From NCBI RefSeq assembly GCF_030272615.1, contig NC_081414.1, positions 304,624,164 to 304,688,163 of the forward strand: a stretch of DNA of 64,000 nucleotides. The letters are read 5' to 3'. Origin of the DNA: Cryptomeria japonica. Lineage: Eukaryota > Streptophyta > Pinopsida > Cupressales > Cupressaceae. The notes beneath the pieces were generated by a model. That model searched no databases, was not told the origin of the DNA, and saw nothing but the letters and a program-made list of their open reading frames with translations. Below are positions 58,046-64,000 of the stretch, one piece after another; position 1 is the first letter of the stretch, and each line of letters opens with the position of its first letter. A program made the translations under genes and the position numbers.

Positions 58046-60110
58046 TCAAAAAATTATTCTATAGGGAGTATATCTTACCCAAGAATATTTTTTGCAATGT
58101 GATTATATTTGGCATATAAATGATTTAAAAATAAAATATATTTTTACAAAAGGGCAAGGAGAGGGAGTTGAACACTCAACCTCTCAACCCGACCTTCCTA
58201 ACTACCCATACCTACCCTCCCCTTTTACCAATTGCTCTATTGTATTACTTGAAAATGTTTATTAGGGTAAATTACTATGGATAATAATTTGCAAATATTT
58301 CCACAAGATTTTAATTTATTAAAATAATCTTGAAATGTGGAAATACATTTTGAAATATGTGATTTAAATAAATTATTTTTACCCTAAAACATTGGTAAAA
58401 TATATATTATGGTAAAATGTTATTTCATATAAATGGATCTTATTTTGAAAAATATGTTAAAAGGTGTGAAATGTACTAATGAAGAAAATTGAATTTTGAT
58501 ATTGTTATTACCTTTTTTACTCTCTTGTAACATCCAAGATTACATTTTGACATTTTTTTGTGATATAATATTTCTAATTATTACTTGCGAAAGGCATTTT
58601 GATATTTATAGAATCTTGATATACTTATGCAAGTAGTATTTTCTTTTTGCCTTTTAAGAAATTATAATTGTAATATTTTTTATCAAAAGGGAAAATTTAT
58701 GTGGTATTGGATGACCTAAATAGGGTTTGATATATTACTATGTCATTTTATATTCTCTTAAAATTATTTTCACCCTAGGTAAATAATTTGAACATTTTCC
58801 ATTAGGGTGAGTCATTTAATGCTTGATTGCTTTTTGCAAAGGTTATTTCATATGATATAATATTTCCCACCCAAATTAAAGATTACCAAAAGGTGAGAAA
58901 GTATTGTAACATTATCGGAAGGGAAGTATTTTCTTTTACTTACTATACAAAATCTTTTACCTTGTGTTATTTAATAAAAACTATTATTGGAATAAATATT
59001 TAGAAGTGTTTAATACTTTGATTTAAGTGAATTATTGTAAATAAGTATTTTACATAGGGTAAAATGATTATTCCCTAATCTAAAGTGGAATATATTTAAT
59101 CTTTAATTAATAAGGGATTTGATTGGTTTATTTTATGTGCAGGAGATATTGAATATTTACGGGAAGTATTATCAAAGCGGAGGATAAAGGATATATTATT
59201 AAAGCTTTATTTAGTGTGTATTTTAGGGATTCAAATGTAATTATCTCTGTAAACCAAAGGGTGTCCTTTGGAAAAACAACTGTCTGTAACTCCCTCTTGT
59301 ATGCGAAAGGGTGTGTCCTTTCACATGTCTTTTGGATCAGGTATTTATAGGGAGTCTTTTTCAATTAAAAAAAAAGGGGAGACAATTCACAATCTGTGAT
59401 GCTGCCAGTAGGGGCTATGGGATGTCTATATTGGAGAAGTTTGTAGGAATGGAAGTATCATTTTGAGCAATCACTGTGCAATGGAGTATATGTAAGTGTA
59501 TCTATTGTATGCATTCACTCTCCAGAAATTAATATACAAGATTCGTTGTTTCAAATCCAGAATTCATGTATACTTTTGTGTTGATGAATTTCATTTTGTC
59601 CTCTTGATAAATCTGATAAAGGGTTTAATACAGTGTGCCACCACAAGTTGTTATAATTGAATATAGTATTTGCTTCTTCATACTTAATGGAACCTCTGTA
59701 TTGATAGTCTTGTGTTACAAGTTGCCTAAAAACTGTCTCAAGAGTTTAATCGAATTATTTGTCCACAAAGTATCGTGCATATTCCTAGATAGAGGCACTG
59801 GTCTGTCATTTATTTCTGAGATTTTGATTTGTATGTGTAAGGTCCTTACAGAGAAACATTCTTCCATATCCTATTTGAACTAATCCTTGCATATTTCATT
59901 CAAGTCCTGAAATGATTTCATTTTCAATATACAATATCTTTAACATACACTTTTACTGACATTCAATTTTAAGGTTTCAAAGTATTCAGCTAAAGCACAT
60001 GATATAACATAGTTGCAGAACACTAATTTGCCAGTTGTGTAAACTTGCTTAGAGGCTTAAATCCACATTTAAATAACTCTTTTGTGCTTGAGAGGGAAGG
60101 GTACACCCAC
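58046..60110. other. ~2-kb AT-rich block inside the unknown reading frame
   Basis: Separates the two halves of the unknown frame. It contains a tRNA-like head near 58163-58237, long AT-rich DNA, and a promoter-like stretch on the plus strand near 59340 (GGTATTTATAGGGAGTC). It could be an intron, since TTTTTGCCTGTAATTTTAG at 58009-57991 on the minus strand looks like an acceptor, or a nested insertion. No target duplication was found at its edges. Confidence 0.5.
58163..58237 (-). repeat. tRNA-like SINE head, candidate
   Basis: On the minus strand GAGCAATTGGTAAAAGG (58237-58221) resembles an A box and GAGTGTTCAACTCCC (58177-58163) a B box, about 45 bp apart. Confidence 0.45.
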
Positions 60111-61139
60111 CTAGGTCTTGTGGAGCCTAAAGTGCAGAGGGATTTGGTGTTTGACCATCCCTGTTCGTTGGCCAAGGCTGATTGGATTTCCTAAGGAATT
60201 GGCAAGTCTTTGGGTTTTCCAATGTGTGGTTTTGGGCACCAACAGGGTGATTGGTTGGTGTAGCTCCCAAACTACATTACCGATTGATGGAAAGAATTTC
60301 TCAAAATAGAAAAACATGCATACCAAAAGTGATCCAAACTTCAGTGTGTTTGCCGAGTTGTTCTTCGTTGGCTTCCTTATGGTGTTGAGATTTTTAAACA
60401 GATTTTTCAACAACACTTCGCATAGATCAATCTTCATACCTTTCTTTACAATTTTATAGGCTAAATCGACTGTTGCACAGGGTACACTATTTTCCCTTGC
60501 CGATTGAAAGAAACAATAACCTATGACTCTAATGGCAAACTTTAGCTCTGCATCTGTGACATTATTCAGTTTTAGACCTCTGCAATTGGATTCTACTCCG
60601 GTTAAAGTGATCAATTCCTTCTGTGAAATCATTTTCTGAGCTCGGGCATGGTCATAAATAGGGTAACCGATGATCAAGTGGATGATTTTCTTGGTGATCT
60701 TGAATGGTTGCTCCTCTAACCACATGAAGTCATCATGAACTCTTCTCAAAACAAATTTAACCCACTGGGGTTTGAAGACTCGTAGGTACGTTAGGGCTTC
60801 GGTCAATCCCTTGACTTTAATGTGTTCAAACTTGTTATCTAGTTCTCCATCAGTACACAATTCATCATATGTGTCCTTGATCTCAACATGACCTAGTTCC
60901 TCAACACAACACTTAGTGAAGAATCTAACATCCTCAACTAGTAAAACCCTATCCGGAATGAGTGAAAATGCAGTTTTATCATCCGGTTCAGATGCCACTT
61001 TGGGAGTTAGAGAGTATTTCAGTGAGGGCTTTTCAATGTTCTCAACAACAACGGGCTTATGGATCTTAGGTGCCATTGCAAATTTTGAATAATCACTTAA
61101 CAAAATATCCTTAGGGTTTGAAGACTTTTTAAACGGCAA
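60111..61139 (-). CDS. Unrecognised 342-residue protein of the pol-less element
   Basis: The longest uninterrupted frame of the window, 342 codons. I do not recognise it. The N-terminus is basic and Ser/Lys-rich (MPFKKSSNPKDILLSDYSKF). Residues about 60-260 look like a folded helical domain: DVRFFTKCCVEELG, FEHIKVKGLTEALTYLRVFK, RVHDDFMWLEEQPFKITKKI, IGYPIYDHARAQKM, DLAYKIVKKGMKIDLCEVLL. The rhythm (a strand-plus-Trp block, an IGYP turn, then helices) loosely recalls the domains listed as putative plant transposon proteins, but that is a weak guess. The last 40 residues are poor in helix-formers and probably out of the original frame. It may be the N-terminal part of the protein continued at 58045-55453. 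Confidence 0.6.
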   Translation of the reverse strand: MPFKKSSNPKDILLSDYSKFAMAPKIHKPVVVENIEKPSLKYSLTPKVASEPDDKTAFSLIPDRVLLVEDVRFFTKCCVEELGHVEIKDTYDELCTDGELDNKFEHIKVKGLTEALTYLRVFKPQWVKFVLRRVHDDFMWLEEQPFKITKKIIHLIIGYPIYDHARAQKMISQKELITLTGVESNCRGLKLNNVTDAELKFAIRVIGYCFFQSARENSVPCATVDLAYKIVKKGMKIDLCEVLLKNLFKNLNTIRKPTKNNSANTLKFGSLLVCMFFYFEKFFPSIGNVVWELHQPITLLVPKTTHWKTQRLANSLGNPISLGQRTGMVKHQIPLHFRLHKT

Positions 61140-61591
61140 ACGCTTTCCACTTAGTAAATGTAAAACAGATATTCACAACTGATATGATCAGTAAAATAGC
61201 TTGACAATGCGTTGTGATTGATGTAAATACCTTGAATTTCACTTCAAAGGAGGTTTGATCGTCTTTGAATCGCTTTGCTCTGCTTTCTTGAAAACTTGGT
61301 AAGTGTAAAATGACCGCGCAAAAGCTTTAAGTACACAATTTTACCTTATCGGGCTCTGTGTAGTTAGGTAAGAAAACATTAAATGCACTCGATACCACTT
61401 CCTTTTTATGCTTTTACCGAGTAGCCAGACTTCCTGTATTTACCGACTAGACATGCTTCCAAAAGACTTGATAAAATTTCAAATTTCCTAATGCATCTTT
61501 AGCTATGTAGATTTTGAATTAAGTACATGATAAAATACGAACTGTTAAGATTTAACCTTGAGAGAATGCAATCCCTTCATACCTTCACCGA
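61140..61591 (-). other. Spacer between the two reading frames of the pol-less element
   Basis: No open frame of note on either strand; AT-rich. It separates the zinc-knuckle protein from the 342-residue frame. Confidence 0.5.
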
Positions 61592-62944
61592 TTAATTTGG
61601 AATAGGTGCACCTAACTCAGTAGATAAGGTGCTTTCTTCATTTGACATAATTTCCTTCTTTTTCCAAATCATCTGTAATTTGCTTCTTATTTCCTCAATG
61701 TCTCCTCTAGGTTGATCTCTGCAATCTCTAGCCAAGTGTCCAACTTTGTGACAATGAAAACATGCCATACCAGGATTTTTCCATGATCTTTGGTTGTTCA
61801 TTCAAAACCTTATAAAGTAATTGGCACTTATATGTCCATATCTTCCACAACATTCACACCATATCCTTGTATTGTAATCCCATGGTACTACAGTATACTA
61901 TCGGTTAAGATCTGTGTGAGTTCGGTAGCTTCTAGTATTTGCTCGGTGTGCAGACAACATATAGTTCTTCTACGTAAACCAACATTTCTCGGTACTATGT
62001 CCATATCTATTGCACTTTTTACAAAACCCTTTGAATTTTGCCTTCTGATAATTGCTAGCAAACTTTATCCTACATTGGTTAGATATGTGACCATATTTAT
62101 TGCAATTGTAACAATAACCATTAGACCTTGTGACATTTGGTTTCTTACCTTTTCTGATTTGGCACATGTTGGCAGTATGACCTTGATTTCCACAGTAGTT
62201 GCAAATAAGTTTGTTTCCTTTGATGTTCTTCTTGTTTCCAGCTTGTTTTGATGATTCTCCTCTCTTGGTAGTGTGGATTCCCTTCTCGCTAGAGTCTTTT
62301 CCTTTGTAACCGAGTCCTACAATTTTGTTGGGTCTTTTTGTATTAAGTTGCTCATCCAACATCTTTGATGCTTCATAACTCTTCTTCAGTGTTTCTTTGG
62401 ATTTCTTCTCTGTTTCAAGTTCATCCATCAACTTTGATACTTCAAGTTTCAATGCTTGATTCTCATCATCTTTCATATTTGCTTCATGATGTGCATAACC
62501 TAATTGATCTGATAGATTTTGTTGAATTCCAGTCAACCTTATGATTTCATCATTCCTTTCAGATACTAATGCTTCAAGTTGTTGTTTTTCTCTTTCTAGA
62601 TCTCTTAATTTATCCTTGACTGTCCTCAATGCATCAAGATTTTCAGTCATCCGTGTGCTGAAATGTTCATATTATCTTTTCATTGCTTTTAGCTGATCAG
62701 TCAGTGCTTTGTTCTTTTCTTTCAATTCTCTAATCATTTCTCCAGTCTCTTCAGATATATTGTTCTCAGATGATGTCTCAATTTGTTCCACTAACTCTTG
62801 AGAGTCCTGCAAATCATCAGACAGTCTTCTTCTAACTTTCAAAGATTTTTGCATTTGTTTCTGCATGTCTGCAATCACTTGATTAGCATGATCCAATTCA
62901 TTTTGAAGATTCACAATTCTCCGAGATTGTCTATAGCCTTCCAT
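61592..62944 (-). pseudogene. Coiled-coil protein with five CCHC zinc knuckles, broken by a few stops
   Basis: Starts MEGYRQSRRIVNLQNELD at 62944, about 50 bases after the primer site, where gag belongs. The first ~230 residues form a long charged coiled coil (QNELDHANQVIADMQKQMQK; LRDLEREKQQLEALVSERND). Five knuckles follow in the same reading phase: CNYCGNQGHTANMC (62203-62162), CYNCNKYGHISNQC (62113-62072), CKKCNRYGHSTEKC (62023-61982), CECCGRYGHISANY (61858-61817, last Cys lost to Tyr) and CFHCHKVGHLARDC (61762-61721). The first three are spaced exactly 90 bp. Stops at 62672-62674, 61970-61972 and two more before 61801 interrupt it without changing frame. Copia gag proteins usually have one knuckle and no such coiled coil, so this is either a strongly altered gag or a captured RNA-binding gene. 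Confidence 0.8.
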
Positions 62945-62992
62945 TGATAAGATCTTTCTCTTTAGGCAATTAAACCCTTTTCCAAGATTCAA

Positions 62993-63004
62993 GCTCTGAT
63001 ACCA
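62993..63004 (-). other. Primer binding site of the pol-less element
   Basis: TGGTATCAGAGC on the minus strand, two bases inside the 5' LTR; identical to the copia site at 13880-13891. Confidence 0.9.
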
Positions 63005-63006
63005 AT

Positions 63007-64000
63007 TGTTAGGCCCAATATGGAAAGCTAATGTACTGAGAGGGGAGGGGTGAATCAGTACTTCAAATCTTGTCTTCAACAATAACTTTACTGTTATGCA
63101 TAAACCAAAAATGGTTGTAACATAATATAATGCTAAAACAAATAAATAACAACCATACATTATTCACTCCATAACACATATATTTTGGTTACGCAGAAAC
63201 TCTTGGTTAGAGAGAAAAAATACGGTGGGGATGGCACCCACAACTTCACTACTACAATAATAAAGGTTGCTTGGTTAGAGCTACATGTTTAGCTCTTTCT
63301 AATAACTTACCCTGTTAGGAGTATCAAGATCGTTATATCTACCTTGCTAAAGGATTTTACAACACTTATTCTAAATGTTGCACCTAGTTAAAGGCTTTAT
63401 AATTTATAGACTTTCTTAGAGTCTTTTACCTTGTTAAAGGTTTCTCTTACACCTCAAAATATTACAACACAATATTACAAAATATCTGCAACTTCACATC
63501 TGGAATGTCATAGCAGATTCTATGTGCTCAAAAATGAGATTACCTTGCTTATAGCATACCTCGATAATCCATAGATTAACTCGGTAAACCCTTCTATTTA
63601 CTCTATTCCTTGACTGTTCTCTGAAATCCTTCTCGGTGACCTCTATGTCTCTAACAGTCACAATACTCAGTGCTTCCTTATCTATTACACATGTCTTGCT
63701 TTATACGCATTCTCTTACTTTTGATCCTCAATTAATGTTGTATAAATAGATCTCTTATGTCGGTGATCTGTTCATGCTTCGATCTTACCAACATGATTCA
63801 TGGAAAGAATAACCACACAAAATATTTCATTGGATAGATGACCTCAAGATCATACAAAATCTTTAAGGTGCAATTTCCTAAGTGATAATGATTCCCTGTT
63901 CCTCGATCTTGTAACATGTTTACCATATGTGTCTAGGTTCAATGAATCTAGTAACACATTTCACTCGGTGTGTGTTCACTCAGTATATCATTTTTGCTGC
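63007..64000 (-). repeat. 5' LTR of the pol-less element, incomplete
   Basis: First 994 bp (inner part) of the LTR that pairs with 53885-55056; about 180 bp and any target duplication lie beyond the window. Confidence 0.9.

Larger units (their letters stand above)
53885..64000 (-). mobile_element. Pol-less LTR retrotransposon encoding novel proteins, cut by the right edge
   Basis: Minus-strand LTR element, at least 10.1 kb. Its 3' LTR is 53885-55056 and its 5' LTR starts at 63007 and leaves the window. A copia-type initiator-Met primer site (62993-63004) and a polypurine tract next to 55056 frame the interior. The interior encodes a coiled-coil protein with five zinc knuckles and a long unrecognised protein; no protease, RT, RNase H or integrase motif was found in 55057-63006. 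It is therefore a large non-autonomous element, possibly mobilised by a copia partner. Confidence 0.85.

Noticed and set aside
61790-62251. 153-codon open frame on the plus strand
   Set aside because: Antisense to the zinc-knuckle frame; the Cys/His pattern is on the minus strand.

Overview
The window is plant nuclear DNA made almost entirely of decayed retrotransposons; no intact host gene is visible. The density of old, stop-riddled LTR elements, L1-type LINEs whose first ORF carries a DUF4283-like domain, and Tat-like Ty3/gypsy elements point to a large repeat-rich plant genome. A conifer or other gymnosperm is my best guess, but that is inference only.

Layout. (1) 1-4150: the 5' part of a minus-strand LINE, running off the left edge. 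(2) 4151-5785: AT-rich flank with a tRNA-like (SINE-type) head. (3) 5786-28083: a minus-strand Tat-like Ty3/gypsy element (gypsy-1) with perfect AATAC target duplications. It carries an antisense plant-mobile-domain (PMD) gene between pol and its 3' LTR and has lost gag and protease. A plus-strand Ty1/copia element (12508-20855, ACAAG duplications) sits inside its integrase, and a solo LTR (14920-16014, ATAGT duplications) sits between that element's gag and protease. (4) 28089-29170: AT-rich flank with short duplications and a clear tRNA-like SINE head. (5) 29171-50964: a plus-strand LINE split by gypsy-2 (30973-50001, plus strand). Gypsy-2 has gag, protease, a G-patch, RT, two RNase H regions and integrase. 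A gag-plus-protease-only LTR element (45533-49179, minus strand, CACAT duplications) lies inside its 3' LTR. (6) 50965-53884: unassigned AT-rich DNA with a TGCGCTA-type motif array. (7) 53885 to the right edge: a minus-strand LTR element without any recognisable polymerase. It encodes a coiled-coil protein with five CCHC zinc knuckles (three exactly 30 residues apart) and a long unrecognised reading frame, interrupted by a ~2 kb block.

The two central stacks therefore record an order of insertion: gypsy-1, then copia, then solo LTR; and LINE, then gypsy-2, then the gag-protease element. Almost every coding region is a pseudogene. Many stops are TAG or TGA where Gln, Trp or Arg is expected, the pattern left by deamination of methylated cytosine. 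The likeliest undescribed systems are the pol-less element at the right end, with its novel proteins, and the antisense PMD gene carried by gypsy-1. A recurrent TGCRCTA motif, arrayed in opposite orientations at the two ends of gypsy-1 and again near 53.1 kb, is the most unusual non-coding structure.
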